This document shows positions 1 to 11,908 of a stretch of 64,000 nucleotides of DNA, in pieces. The stretch spans positions 456,280,321 to 456,344,320 of the forward strand of contig CM060990.1 of NCBI GenBank assembly GCA_030765065.1. Direction: 5' to 3'. Both the position numbers and the translations under genes were made by a program. Origin of the DNA: Deroplatys truncata (lineage: Eukaryota; Arthropoda; Insecta; Mantodea; Mantidae). A model generated the notes under the pieces. The model had not been told where the DNA came from. It did no database searches and saw only the letters and a program-made list of their open reading frames with translations. The number at the start of each line of letters is the position of its first letter. The first letter of the stretch is position 1.

Positions 1-2388
1 AATAAATATACACAACCAGACAGATTTCGGAGCGAAAGTGTAGAAAAATTGCTGTCAAAAATAACCAAAGGCAAGTATTTCTCCACTATTGATTTAACGG
101 CGTCATACTGGCAGATTGAGCTTCACGAGGATGTTAGAAAGTATACTTCTTTTTTATTTTTTGGGAAACAGTTCGAATTTTTGAGAATGCCTTTTGGTAT
201 GCTTACGTCATGTAGTGGACTATTAAGAGCCATCGATAAAATATTTGGCGACTCAGCCGACGAATTTTTGATCCAATATATCGACGATTTTCTAATAGTT
301 GATGAAAATTTTGATGAGCATATTAAACATGTGAATTATGTGCTTAGAAAGCTGAGAGAAAACGGTATGACGGTGAACATTAATAAATCCAAATTTTGCA
401 TCCGTGAGGTGGAATTTCTAGGCTATGTAATTAATGATAGAGGAATGAAGCCAAACGAAGAAAGAGTAGCGGCTGTGAGAAGAATACCAGCGCCCAAGAG
501 TGTTAAGCAGGTTAGGTCCTTTCTTGGAGTGCTAAATTATCAAAGCAAATTTATCCTGAGGTACGCCGCAGAAATAGCGCCTTTGCGCGAATTACTTAAA
601 AAGAAAGTGCGATGGAAATGGGACGAGGTACACCAGAAAGCTTTTGAAAAGATAAAAGAACTATTTGCGAAATCAATTCTACTAGAGAGACCCAAGGACA
701 ACCTACCATATGTAATTTACGTGGATGCTTCAGGTCACGGATATGGGTGTGTCCTAGCCCAATCAGATGAGGAAAATCAACTGCACGTGATAAGTACCGC
801 TTCAAGAGGTTTAAGTCAAATAGAGAAAAATGCTTCGGTCACCGAATTAGAGATCTGTGCTGTGTATTACGCACTACAGAAATTTAGATCATATATATAT
901 CTACAGAAGGTTATTATATACACAGATCATGTGAGTCTTTCATTTATGAAACGTTGTCGGCTTACGAGTACTAAATTATCTAGGTACATCCATGAGATTC
1001 TTTCGTATGATGTTGAGGTGAAACACATTCCAGGAAAAACAAATGTTTTTAGCGATTTGCTGTCTAGGTTACATAACAACAGTGAAATACCGGAGAGAAT
1101 AGAACGCCCTAAAAATGAAGTAACATTAATGAGTATTGAAATACCCTTGAGTAAAGGATTGATAAAAGAATTAAAAGGAATAGGGGACCAGCAGCGACGA
1201 GATGAGAAGTTAAATAAATTAATAAAAAAGGCCCCAGAGATAGATGAAAATATCAAGGGAAACATAGGGTTAAAAGGGGGCGTGTTATATAAACTACATG
1301 GCAGTGAAATACAGAAATGGAAGACATATATACCTAAGAACATGGAGAATGAACTCATAAGCACGTTCCATCAAGCTCTAGCACATTCTGGCTCAGAACG
1401 CACCGCTTTAATGATCCAAGAAAACCTGTATATTCCAAAATTACACCATAAAGTAAGGAGAATAATTTCGACATGCTTACAATGTCAAAAAGCAAAGCCA
1501 CTGAATATACAATACGAATACGAGACAAACTCAATACTAAGAGAAAAACCAGGAATGTTAGTGACCTTGGACTGTCATGGTGAGATGCCTTGTAGTAAAT
1601 TTGGATTTAGGTATATAGTGGTGTTAATAGATGTATTTTCAAAATTTGTGAAAATTTACCCAGTCAGGAAGATTACAAGTGAAACATGCCTAAGGAAGAT
1701 AATGAAGTCGTATGTTCCACAATTTGGAAAGATGAAGGCAATTTTATGTGATAATGCTTCAATATTTACCAGCAGAAAATTTGTAGACACCTTAAAAGAA
1801 AACGAAATCACGTTGTATCATTGCTCAAAATACCACCCACAAAGCAATCCCTGCGAAAGAATAATACGGGACATTTCGGTTTATTTGAGAATTTTGGCCA
1901 ATAAAAAACACAGTGATTGGGCAAATCACTATCAGCGCATCGAAAGTATTTTAAATGAAAGTGTGAGCCCTACTACCGGTTATAAGCCCATCGAGCTGAT
2001 GAAGGGGAAATTAATGGAAACACTCGAAGGGGAATTACCACAGACACTAGAAGCTAAAGATCCGAAAGCACTAACGGAAGAAGAGATGTTTAAGAAAGCT
2101 TTTGAAAGAATGGCCAATAAGGCGCAGAAAAGAAAAGAAAAGTTTAAGAAGAAGAAACGAAAACACTGGTTGATCAAATTGGGAGACTTAGTATTGGTAC
2201 GGGACAAGAAAAAGTCTAGCATTCTGAACAAAAGGTATCATAGAATGGAAAATTTATTTAAAGGTCCATACCGGGTGATTAACATTTTTGGCTCGGATAC
2301 ATTTGAGTTACAAGAAATAAAGAATTCCAAGATCGTAGGGAGATACCATAAACAGTTGCTCAAACCGTACAAATGTTTTAGTGAATGA
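1..2388 (+). CDS. Ty3/Gypsy retrotransposon pol polyprotein, 5' part outside window
   Basis: The frame is open from the first base of the window to a TGA at 2386-2388, so the true start lies upstream. In order it encodes a reverse transcriptase palm with the YIDD active-site box (about 277-288), RNase H beginning near the YVDASG motif (about 715), an integrase zinc-binding HHCC region (about 1369-1490), an integrase catalytic core with the acidic triad near 1567, 1750 and 1858, and a basic C-terminal tail. The RT-RNaseH-integrase order is that of Ty3/Gypsy (Metaviridae) rather than Copia. The role is copying the element RNA into DNA and inserting it. The visible frame looks whole. The same C-terminal tail type recurs at about 46.5-46.8 kb on the minus strand. 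No envelope-like frame is seen downstream. Confidence 0.93.
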   Translation, partial: NKYTQPDRFRSESVEKLLSKITKGKYFSTIDLTASYWQIELHEDVRKYTSFLFFGKQFEFLRMPFGMLTSCSGLLRAIDKIFGDSADEFLIQYIDDFLIVDENFDEHIKHVNYVLRKLRENGMTVNINKSKFCIREVEFLGYVINDRGMKPNEERVAAVRRIPAPKSVKQVRSFLGVLNYQSKFILRYAAEIAPLRELLKKKVRWKWDEVHQKAFEKIKELFAKSILLERPKDNLPYVIYVDASGHGYGCVLAQSDEENQLHVISTASRGLSQIEKNASVTELEICAVYYALQKFRSYIYLQKVIIYTDHVSLSFMKRCRLTSTKLSRYIHEILSYDVEVKHIPGKTNVFSDLLSRLHNNSEIPERIERPKNEVTLMSIEIPLSKGLIKELKGIGDQQRRDEKLNKLIKKAPEIDENIKGNIGLKGGVLYKLHGSEIQKWKTYIPKNMENELISTFHQALAHSGSERTALMIQENLYIPKLHHKVRRIISTCLQCQKAKPLNIQYEYETNSILREKPGMLVTLDCHGEMPCSKFGFRYIVVLIDVFSKFVKIYPVRKITSETCLRKIMKSYVPQFGKMKAILCDNASIFTSRKFVDTLKENEITLYHCSKYHPQSNPCERIIRDISVYLRILANKKHSDWANHYQRIESILNESVSPTTGYKPIELMKGKLMETLEGELPQTLEAKDPKALTEEEMFKKAFERMANKAQKRKEKFKKKKRKHWLIKLGDLVLVRDKKKSSILNKRYHRMENLFKGPYRVINIFGSDTFELQEIKNSKIVGRYHKQLLKPYKCFSE

Positions 2389-3273
2389 GAAGGGTGAAGA
2401 ATATAATGAAAAGAATCAGGTTAGTTTTACTCGAAATGAGGTAACACCCCTGTGAACAAATAGTAAAGGTAATACACCCGATAAATAAGGATGTAAAGAA
2501 ATAAATAAAGGCATAATAATTATGTACCAATATGTATGTAAATAGATTTAATTTTAGAACTTAAATTGGGTATTAGAGTATTTGTATGCGTCACAAGTTA
2601 TTCGTGTGCGGGAAATGTATTGTGTATAAGAATGTCTCTCGGAAACCTGTTTTTAAAGGGAGAGTGTAGAGTGAATGACCCAAATATAAACATCACCGGT
2701 TTGTCAGAGCCCTTGTGAAGGAGCAGGTATAGCGAAGGGTCTCTGTCAACAAAACAAACGAACAAAGGCCATAATCAGAGGAATTATTCTGTAAAAGAAA
2801 ATTGTATCAAGTGTTGAAAAATTTATTCTTTTCCAGAACAGGGCAATTTGAAACGGCAACTCTAGGCCGAGCCCAAGAACTATAATTACAGATAACTTAT
2901 TAATTAACTTTTAGTGATGTTAAATCGTATTATGTAAATATCTTTTTCTCATACTGCTTGTATATTTTAAGAAGGGTGATTTAACATTATGTATCTATCT
3001 AGGTTATTAATATTAGTAGAGTTATAAATGGTTTAATGTAAATAATTTAAGCGCTATGTTAAAATACTGTCCACGAGGGAAAGTTTTAGCTACAGGAATA
3101 GTGCTTTCGAAGGCAGAAAAACCTAGTTTTATTACCTCTCTCCGGTCGCTGTGCTATTATTCCTACAGCGAGGGTGTAGAGCCTTTGTCCCATTATTTGA
3201 TAATTCGCCGTGACCAAGTGAGTGAGAAAGACAACCTTAACGGTAAATGTAGGAAAAGCCGCGATTTATATTA

Positions 3274-3389
3274 AAATTGGACCAATGAGATCCCTGAAAG
3301 TTTATTCGAAATAGTTAGACGCGTCGAGTCGCGCTAAAAATGGACCAATAGGAAAGGAAGCAGCCTCAGGAGCCTGAGACTATAAATGG
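3274..3389 (+). promoter_or_regulatory. LTR promoter-like region: two CCAAT boxes and a TATA box
   Basis: Two similar GGACCAAT motifs on the plus strand lie about 65 bp apart, upstream of TATAAATGG at 3381. This is the layout expected of a polymerase II promoter in the U3 of an LTR. The function is inferred from motif order only. Confidence 0.45.
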
Positions 3390-3424
3390 ATCTGTTTGGA
3401 GAAAATTCGGGGCAGTTTATGTCA

Positions 3425-3596
3425 TGTGTGGTCAGGGAGAGATGCTGCAGGATGTGTGAGATATCGCGCCAAAAAGGGAATCAAGTCAAATTTGTCATGT
3501 CAGCTTAGTATTGCATTTTATTCGAGAGTTTTCGTAATGTGTGGTCAGGGAGAGATGCTGCAGGATGTGTGAGATATCGCGCCAAAACAGGGAATC
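3425..3596 (+). repeat. Direct duplication of about 60 bp inside the LTR
   Basis: The string around ATGTGTGGTCAGGGAGAG is followed by the same GCTGCAGGATGTGTGAGATA stretch in both copies. They start near 3424 and 3540 and are almost identical, including the following GGGAATCAA. The near identity implies a recent tandem duplication relative to the rest of the element. Confidence 0.85.
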
Positions 3597-4011
3597 AAAA
3601 ATAGTTTTAGCAACACACCTAAGATCCGCTACTCTGAAAGCGACAATAAGAATAGTTATATTTCGTGACATATCCACGCCATAGTCTAACAGCGGTGGAC
3701 AGTATTTTACAGCGGCAATACCAGTTTTGTATACTACGAGTGTTAAATTAAATAAAAAGAAACGGCAGTGTCATCTTTTCATAAACAAAGCAAGTCTATG
3801 TCTTCCTATATCACCACCCGAGATCTACGTTTTCCTTTACCGAGGATAAGTCCATGCTCCCATATAATTTAAGGAAAATTACTGCAGCTAGCCGAGGATA
3901 AATTGAAGAACCAACACGCTGAGAACTTCTGGAAGCAACGGGAGAAGCATCAAGGTAAGCTACAGCAACGGATGAGGAGGTGATCGCCGCAAAAATCACA
4001 TAGATTCATAT

Positions 4012-4035
4012 CTATATGTCTATGAGGACATATAG
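4012..4035. other. Perfect short inverted repeat (9-bp arms)
   Basis: CTATATGTC and its reverse complement GACATATAG are separated by 6 bases, close to the possible right end of the Gypsy LTR. It may be chance in AT-rich DNA. Confidence 0.6.
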
Positions 4036-4381
4036 TTTTACACCCTATTCGATCGTGGCCAAATGGACATTCAGTTAGTACTTCCGGGGTGCTCTAAACA
4101 TCAAGCAGCAAGTTTGGAAGTGCATATGGTGAAAATGTGATTACCAGGGCCGTATTTCGATGACCTAAAATGTTCGAAAATTACCTATAAAATAACTAAT
4201 TGTAAGATAGTTTTAAAAACTTACAAAAATGATCTTTAGCTGAAACTGATTTGTTATTAAAATTAGTATACGTAAAGCTGAAAACTTATTTATACATATA
4301 ACTACTAGATATATAGATATAACTACTACACAAGCAGAAAAATTAGATATAAAGATGAGAACATTCTAAAACGTGGTTAAA

Positions 4382-4431
4382 CGCGCGCGCGGTGTGTGTG
4401 CCTGTGCGTGCGTGTGTGTGTGTGTGTGTGG
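4382..4431. repeat. CG/GT dinucleotide microsatellite
   Basis: A run of alternating CG then GT units, interrupted by a few substitutions, ends in about eight GT units. It is simple sequence. Confidence 0.95.
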
Positions 4432-4520
4432 ATTTTTCCCCCCATGCTGTTGTTTGAAGAATTTGAGAAGAAAATTAAGAAAAATGTTTTTGAAGTTGGT
4501 CTTACGAAGTGTAGCATTAA

Positions 4521-6517
4521 CCCTTTAGAGTTCTCAGATTATACAAAATTCATCGGGAATGAAGTGGACTTCACAGCCTGTGACAGGACATAAGGATAAG
4601 GGCAATAGCATCTTGACTGTACCCAATTATTAACGCGAAAAAGGGAAAATTCAACTTCTCATCCCACCCTTTCACCCACAAGCAAACCTTTCCAGAGTAT
4701 TCGTTAAATATAAGCGATTTTATTCAGGAATGCGAATAAAGAATGCACAAGGTTACTGGTATTTCCCAGTTGAATATGGAAATTGGTGATGTTTGAAAAG
4801 TTATACATAAGTAATATGTCAGTAATATAAATACATATATTATATTTATTCACTCAATGTAAGTGTACAAAAATTGCGAAATAAAAAAAGTATAAGAAAA
4901 TGGCAAGATAATGACGTAAAACCGCGCTAAAAATATAAAATGGCTTAAAAGACCAAAATTTAAATATGTATTTTCATAATTTGGAACCCATGATAAGAAT
5001 TTCCGTACACGTTAGCAATGCCTATGATGCAACAATTAAAAGATGACATATCATCAGAATCTGAGCCCTGGTGATTACTATGTGCATCTTCCAATAGGTT
5101 AACTTTTACGGCTATAACATGAAAACTAATACCCATGGAAGATAATTTCTTTATGATTTTTGTTCCAAATTTGTCCATTCGGCCCTGCAGGGCTATTGCA
5201 GAATTATGCACATTCTATAGTTTAGTAATATATCACTGATTGTATTCAGAAAACCAGTTATGTAATTTCAGTGTATGCAGTATCGATAATAAATTGTCAC
5301 CTATAGATTAAAAGTACATGAATTGCAATGAGGAACTGTATAACTTAAATGTAAAGTAGTATCCCTAAAATATTAGTTTAAGCTTGGTAGCCATAAACTT
5401 GGGAGAAACCATTTGTTGCATTCGCGTAGACGAACACGACTTCAAGGTGAATTTCTACATGTGAAACCTTAAATATTATACTTGAATTTAATTCTTGGTG
5501 TCCTTTTTCATAAATTTGAAACACCGTATAAACAACAGGAAAACAGGCCATGCTCACATATTCCGACACAAAAGGAATTTGTTATTTTCTGCAAAAAGTG
5601 TTTCTTTTTCCCCAAACATCTTTTCTTCGTACACCACAACGACCTCTTTCCACGCGATGATAATTTATAATCGTCTTAACTGTGTTTGCTACATGCACTC
5701 TATTCAAATGTTGCAACTGGAATACCTGTCTGTGCTGTAGTGTTTATCTGAAGTACATATTGTTTTTCATTGCTGTTCCATTTGGTGTACCTTATTGTTT
5801 CTTTTACCCTTTCACCTTAACAGCATAGAGTGCTTCATTTGTCAGATCATTAACATTTATAACTAGAAAATAAGGGACAAAATATAAACATCCTTAAAAG
5901 GAAGAATAAGAAAGTTAGGGCTAGGTAATTATAGGGGAATTGGAAAGTTTACGTAAAATTGAATTTGTTTGCCATAGCAATATTTAGACATTCTTGAATA
6001 ATTCGATGAATAATGATGGAATTAGAAATGTTAATTAAAATGTTTCATCTTGGAAAATTTATAGTTTTTTTTTTACTAATAGGCAATCGAAGTATTTTCA
6101 TACGAAAGCCTACTAATTTTGTACGCTTATAATATTTCACTGATGTGAATAGGCATTGAGAGTGAGAGACAAAAAATGCTAATAATACACGCGAAAATGT
6201 GAGAATATTTAAAGGTGTTTAAAGTATTTAAATTGAATTACTAAACAAGTACAAGGTGGGTAATATTATAAACCTGTGTGTAACAGAATATTTCATTGTA
6301 ACATCTTGATCAATTGCAGAGAAAAAGTAAGCCTGGCGGTATAAACCCTTTTAACGCGCTTTAATATTTCACTTCCATTGTGAACTAGGCACACTACACG
6401 ATTGAATTTCTAAACAGTTTTATACACAAAGCCAATACACATATACACAATGACTTCATTGGTGAACTTCTACTCTGTACTGTCGTCTTCGCCCGAAGGC
6501 ATTAGAATTACAAAGGG
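4521..6517. mobile_element. Possible non-autonomous piggyBac-type element
   Basis: TTAA at 4517-4520 is followed by CCCTTTAGAGTTCT. At the other side ...AGAATTACAAAGGG is followed by TTAA at 6518-6521. The ends are inverted relative to each other, with about 11 of 14 matching. TTAA duplication and CCC/GGG ends are the hallmark of piggyBac. The interior (2 kb, AT-rich) shows no transposase. TTAA and CCCTTT are common strings in such DNA, so this could be coincidence. Apart from this, 4.43-7.0 kb shows no gene I recognise. Confidence 0.25.
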
Positions 6518-7051
6518 TTAAAACAATAGTTTTATCCCCTCAAGGCGAGCAGGATCCATTTCATATAATTGAACCAAATCTTTCCCCAGCTCATACATTT
6601 TCTTTTCCCTCCAAGAATGCAAATGAAACTAAAACAAAGACAATGCAATCTGCGCGAGACATTAACTCCAAAGATTGTGGAATATCGAAAATTGTAGTGA
6701 TAACAGAAGAGGGTAAATGCAGCTCCTTTGTTGGAAGAAGGAAATTCCTTTTGCAAGAGGAAAGTTGGAAAAGTAAACACCATCTATGTTAATGAGACAT
6801 TATCTTTGTATATTTCCAGCGCTGTCTTGTTAGGCACATATATCGAATTGAAAAGCCATCTCTGCTTCTGGAAAATACTATTTCCAATTTCCTGAATATC
6901 GAAGAATGAGTGCTCACTGGTACAGATATTCAAATAATACGTTTCACAAATATGATGGAAAGAGATCAGAATTTTGTAGAATATTTTATCCTTTTATCAC
7001 ATGACGATACCTTCGAGCTTGAGGGTTACAGTATTGATATTTAAGACTATG

Positions 7052-7084
7052 TATTTATTTATTTAGTTATTTATTTATTTATTG
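7052..7084. repeat. TTTA tetranucleotide microsatellite
   Basis: About eight TTTA/TTTG-type units with one interruption. It sits at the edge of a GAAGTCGCCCTTCAG-containing segment and could be the tail of a retroposed repeat, but no head is recognised. Confidence 0.85.
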
Positions 7085-7089
7085 AAGTC

Positions 7090-9265
7090 GCCCTTCAGCA
7101 TATACTGTCCAGATTGACAGTACATATGTTTCAGTGGTTTAGGTTTTAAATAACAAAACAGTAGGTACACATAATGGAGGAAATATCAATTAATAAATTT
7201 CTTTAAGCCAGACATCGACTTCAGTAGTTCGGTTTTGAGCACGATCGACCTTTTAACATGTTCAGCAGATGAGCGGGTTCCCTCACAGTGGCAGATTTAC
7301 TGATAAGTAAGGGAAATCAAGGTACAAACCGAGATTGGTATGAAATAAAGTACATTTAAATTAAAATTTGCATGTTACATATAATGGTAGGAATATACGT
7401 ATTATTAATTTAAAACAGGAAAATCGCGAAATCGAACAAATAACACTTTGGATAAGGCAGAGAGTGGAATGTTTTCTGCTGCATCCCAGGTTCGACTGCA
7501 AGGATACCCTTGTGCCAAGACATTAGTTAAATTAAAGAATAGAGAAATGCATATTGTTTTAAACTAAATATAATTTTATTCCATGTGTGCCGTGTATATA
7601 TGTAAATATACGTAATGCTCAGAGAAGTTGATAAAGTTCCATACAATATTACTATTACAATTCGTGCCTGGGCAGCGGTGGCACCTCTCAGACATGCACA
7701 CAAGAATTCAAGACCTTTTTTTCTGGACCTATGCGGGTATCCAGGAGTAAGATGATAGCAAATATCCACGTCATTTACTATCTGAAACAGTTGTATTTGG
7801 CATGTGCGAATTAAGGCATTCATCGATACCATAAAATTGTACTTTATTTCGCATTTTGACAAGTGCTCTTTGTGTCATTAATCACGTTTAAAATTAAGCA
7901 GCAAAAGAGTCTCAATAATTTTGGCTGCATTGCCTGCAGCGCTTTCCAAAGGTAGGAGCGACGGTAAACTAAGAAGATTTAAATGTTTTGTCCTCGCAAA
8001 ACTTGTAAGCCTTCATAAAAGCACAGTTAGGAAGTGGACAAAAGCAACCATATGGTAAATGTGCATCACCTGGACACTAGCAGACAGAACGAGTCAGACG
8101 GTTCGGATAATAGAGTCGTAATTTCCAAACGTTGTTGACACCTGATTTATATTACCACCGCGTTCGTGCTCCAGTCGCCATTCCTTCTCTAACAACTCAT
8201 TTTCTATGAATTTTCAGCTTATAGTCTTCTTTGAATGCACTAATAAAAGTTTACGAAAGCAAGGAAAGCTAAGGTGAAGGTAGAGTGTAGTTAAACAAAA
8301 AATTTCGGTGGCTTGTAAACTAACATGGATGGGCGACAAAATACTCCGCGCCACTGTCTAGAGTTAGCCTTCTGGGATCTAGACACTCTCCAAGGCTAAA
8401 CGCGAGTAGTTTAGCAGTGTACAACAGCACCGATGTTTGCCTAACATTAACTGCTGCTTTGTAACCTAGAGTGAGCTCACAAATCCTAAAGGTTTATCAC
8501 CATTTGTTAAATATCTGCGAGCGAATTTAACTAAAGCCCTGCCCTATCTTCAGGGAAGAACATTTCCGATTTCTGTTCAGTCACAGTAACAAGGGGCGTT
8601 TTATATCGTGAACAAGGATTTTGGTCCAGCGAGAGGGAGATATTTCCTTTCCCTTTTGCGCTGTATTTTAAGGCGACAGCTCCAGGGAGCTTTGCCAGCC
8701 ATTTCTCAAACAGGCCATTGTTTCTACAGAGTGACAAATAAGCCTGGTTCCCGCCTTTTCTCAAGACGGGCGAGCAAAGGAAGGAAGCTGCTCCAACAAA
8801 CTTCCTTACATTTCCTTTTCATTTTTATTAGATGTAATGTCTACGGCTCATATGTATGAAAGTCAGATCCTTACATACATATGTATGCAAACCTTTAGCG
8901 GAAGTTCATTTGATACTTCTTTCATATTTAGCATTTGCTGAAGAGAGATCTCCCTTTCCATGTTGCGGATTTAATTTACCTAATCTTTTGCATTAAAGCT
9001 TTGTGAATATATTTACTTGAGAAAAACTGTTTTCGATTGCTTCATACGCACGGGTTGGTTTGAAATATCTAGCATTAATGCATTTGTGCATCTAGCATTT
9101 GTGAGACGAAAACCTGTATATACTATCACTCTTCCTTAATTACGGTATTAAGATACCTAAATTGAAGGATTTTGCTATACCAGGGGGGAGGGTATAGACG
9201 ACACCCTTTAAATCAGAGACAGATCTCGATTAGTACATTTAAGCACGTTACTTTCATAGATTTGT
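7090..9265. other. Unannotated AT-rich intergenic stretch
   Basis: No coding region, RNA gene or element end could be supported. A GC-richer patch at about 8530-8790 has a short open frame on the minus strand (77 codons) that matches nothing I recognise. A GGTTCGA string near 7490 lacks a matching A box and was not called a tRNA. Confidence 0.5.
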
Positions 9266-9269
9266 AAAA

Positions 9270-9845
9270 CAACGCTTTTGAGCGAGATAGTTCCGCAGAA
9301 AGTTTTAGGCTTGCATTCGGGACGTCCCAGGTTCGATTTCCGTCAGGTCAGGCACTTTGATCATGGTTTTCTTCGTGGTTTCCCCAGGTAGGTAGGAGAA
9401 TTCTGGGGTTGTTCCCCTTATACCACGACTTCCTGTCCATTATTTCCTTTCATCTGTTTCAGGTTTGTAAGAGCGGACGAAGACGGTTGGTGTGTTGCGG
9501 CAGGACGTGAAATTTGTGCTTTGGAAAGATATCTCCCTGGCGCTTGGGGAACTGCTGGGCCTCCTTCCTGGAGTGTGCTCGTCTATTCCCGGGACCGCCA
9601 GGTAGCGGGTGGCTAAGGCAGGACTAGACGACGTCAGGATTGTGTGTTGGAATCGTTAGGGACCCCGACCTTGCTAACGCACGTCGTCTTCCGGATCTAG
9701 TCCCACTTTTGGTCTCCCTTTCATCCCTTTCTGCCAGGGATGACGTTGGAAGCACAAAGGGCCCACTATGGTCAACATAAGGTGCTGTGCTTCAGTTACT
9801 CAAGGCCCCTCAGTCTGACTGCCCATAACTCCTAACGCGCTTTCC
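9270..9845 (+). repeat. tRNA-headed GC-rich retroelement piece (module B)
   Basis: A Pol III B-box-like GGTTCGATTTCC lies near 9333. It is followed by a region (about 9370-9465) with TTTCCCC and CTTCCTGTCCATT-type strings that also occur at 11.2 kb and, reversed, at 34.9 kb. The rest is GC-rich and unlike the flanks. It contains an imperfect inverted repeat (9621-9636 with 9681-9703, GGACTAGA... and ...TCTAGTCC). This may be a SINE or the 5' untranslated region of a LINE; no reading frame is convincing. Confidence 0.5.
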
Positions 9846-9849
9846 TTTG

Positions 9850-11125
9850 CAGGTAGATGGCAACTCACACGTGAAGCGTAAGGTTAGCTTCACCACAGAG
9901 AAGCATATGTGTACTATCTCTGTTATATTACGAATTGCTTACTGGATTACGGGAACGGTGTTAGCTTTGCTGTGGTGTTTAACACTCAAGAAAACTTTTT
10001 CGTGTTCAGTGAATGCAACTACTACAGCAACACTGAAAGATGAAACGGTACAGTAAAATAAAATATGTTATAACTTAAATGCTTACTTATAAGGAACTTG
10101 TGTAAAAACCGAATAAATGTGTTAATTTATGACTATTAGATACAAAAAATAAAGTCCCTGTGCTTATTGAAACATTCAGTAACAACGTATAAAATAAAAT
10201 AGGTGGTTATTTTTTTAACAGTTTAATGAACTATCTAATGTTTATTTGATCATTTAATAAAACGAAGTAAAATCGAAGTACGGTGTTGGTAACGATAATT
10301 ATATACAAGTTATGTAAGCGAGCGGTCGAGAGATACGAGAACAGCCATGTGAGGCTTGTATATGGGCAGTTTCTCAGGCGCTGTTACGACGTCGATATAT
10401 TACGACTTTTGGAAAACAAAATGCTAAAGTATGCTGAAATGAGTCACTTAACAAAGATTTGTTGTTGTTCTATAGTATACTTCAAAAATGTTCATTTTAA
10501 TCGTTTCGTAAGCAAATAATAATGCTACAAAAATAGCTGAAAACTTCATTTTCTGATAAAATGTAAACAGCCTAAAATAGTACTTTGATTTTTCATTCGT
10601 CTTTATGCTTAGAATCACCTCCTAAGAAGATTATGCCATGTCTGTATCCCTACGCAACCTATTCATTCCTGTTTTAACATGATATCAGTAAAAATTATGA
10701 TTCATAATTGTAAATACGACCTAGCATTATTGACGTTTTGATAAAGAATCAATTCCAGCGCTTGTGATTGTTGTACTTGCGCAAGATACTTGTTAGGCTG
10801 TACTAATATGTTCATTAATCAAAAAGCATGTATCCTATGGACATGTTCAATGCCAAATGCTCTGCTGCAGGAAACTCAACTGCTTACTTATCTTCCAAGG
10901 AAAACAGCAAAAGCAACTTTAAGTAGTAATTTAGAGCTACGATAGCAGTTGACATATGAGGGGCATTACATTATGATGCTATAAGCGATATATTTTCATC
11001 ACATACGCCTTGTATGATTCAAAACACTTTTTGGAGTGTAGTACTGTGTTTCATTAACTGACTATGCGTGCACAGGGCATTACTGCACTGAATTTATGGC
11101 AGGTTTTGGAGGAAACATTACGTTT
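9850..11125. other. Unannotated AT-rich intergenic stretch
   Basis: AT-rich, with many stops in all frames. I see no supported gene or repeat boundary. Confidence 0.5.
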
Positions 11126-11129
11126 GTAG

Positions 11130-11330
11130 CTTATAGGTTTAGCACGCCCTCTGTAGCCCGGATTCGGGAGGTTCTGGGATCGGTCCCCGGCGACCGTTCA
11201 CTCTGAACCATGGGCTTTTTCCGGGTCATCAGGTGAATGCTGGAGTGTTTCTTTCATCCCCCGAATTTCCTGTCGCTCCATTGTTCATTTCATTCATCGT
11301 TCATCCGTTGATCTCTTTCAGGGCCGGAAG
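11130..11330 (+). repeat. tRNA-headed module B copy, immediately 5' of the LINE
   Basis: GC-rich sequence with a degenerate Pol III B-box region (GATCGGTCCCC near 11179). It is followed by the GGGCTTTTTCCGGG... and ...TTTCCTGTCGCTCCATT strings shared with 9.37-9.46 kb and, reversed, 34.93-35.0 kb. It runs without a visible break into the GC-rich DNA carrying LINE ORF1 remnants. It is either a separate SINE or the LINE's own 5' region. Confidence 0.5.
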
Positions 11331-11636
11331 TGTCGGCAATAGAGTTTCGGTGCAGCGTGGCAGGGGAAAAGGATGCTCTTTGTGACTCTCTCCGTTCCTC
11401 GACTTTCGGCTGGCTGCCGGGGTATCTGAACCTCCTTGAGTGGCATTGGACCCCCTCTGTGTGGGGTGTGGTCACCGGTCTGCCTGCCCGTCTGCAGGGG
11501 TGTCTCTATCTGGAATCTTAAGGACCCTGTTATTGCTGTGCAGTCTCTTTTGCTTCCGGCCGCCAGGTGTCTCCCTCGACTCATCCTTCCTCCGGGGACG
11601 CCTCCGCGTGAGGCGCAGGTACAATATCCACTCTAA

Positions 11637-11896
11637 ATGGTCAACTGTCGTCAGGACCACGTTAGCGTCTACAAGGGCTGCGTGGCGAGGCAGAGGATTA
11701 TAGAGAGCTGCCGACAAGGAAACCTGGAAACGGCAGCCGAACGCCCAGGAGTGTCCTTTGCGGCCGATCTCAAAAAGGCCGAGGAGACCCTACAACGTGC
11801 GGAGGGAGCTACGACTCCAACTGCCACGTCTGCACGAACAACGGTGGCCAAACATCTAACAACGCGCCACACCCGTAACAGAAGCACAGCGACCTA
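11637..11896 (+). pseudogene. LINE ORF1 (Gag-like) C-terminal zinc-knuckle remnant
   Basis: An open stretch begins MVNCRQDHVSVYKGC and continues with an arginine-rich RQRII segment and an SFAADLK motif. In Jockey ORF1 proteins the last CCHC knuckle is followed by a YKGC(P/A)...K/R segment and a SFA motif, so this matches the end of a nucleic-acid-binding Gag-like protein. Upstream knuckles are not clearly readable in one frame. The frame meets a stop at 11894-11896, next to the SINE insertion. Arginine- and serine-rich sequence resumes beyond the SINE at about 12213-12570. ORF1 proteins coat the LINE RNA; this copy is not functional. Confidence 0.6.
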
Positions 11897-11908
11897 AGAA
11901 AAACCGAG

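Larger units (their letters stand above)
1..4000 (+). mobile_element. Ty3/Gypsy LTR retrotransposon, 3' portion
   Basis: The element enters from the left window edge, so its 5' LTR, gag and first part of pol are not visible. The visible parts are pol (1-2388), a short untranslated stretch (2389-2664), a purine-rich tract just before a TGTAG start of the probable 3' LTR at 2665, and an LTR body with promoter-like and polyadenylation-like motifs. The right boundary is uncertain, between about 3790 and 4040, because the partner LTR is out of view. The open pol frame suggests a younger insertion than the element at 45-48 kb. Confidence 0.8.
2665..4000 (+). repeat. Probable 3' LTR of the Gypsy element
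   Basis: The LTR is inferred to start at TGTAGAGTG (2665), directly after the purine run AAAGGGAGAG that would serve as the polypurine tract. Inside are two CCAAT-type sites (near 3283 and 3346), a TATAAATGG box at 3381 and an AATAAA signal near 3750, giving a plausible U3-R-U5 order. A roughly 60-bp segment is present twice in R (3425-3480 and 3541-3596). The end is not defined, because no second LTR or target duplication is visible. Confidence 0.55.

Noticed and set aside
4147-5188. hAT element bounded by CAGGGCCG and CGGCCCTG
   Set aside because: The inverted match is only 8 bp and the 8-bp flanks differ (GTGATTAC against CAGGGCTA).
11440-11720. Several overlapping open frames in the GC-rich LINE 5' region as small genes
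   Set aside because: They overlap in four frames, a known effect of few stops in GC-rich DNA, and none shows a family motif.
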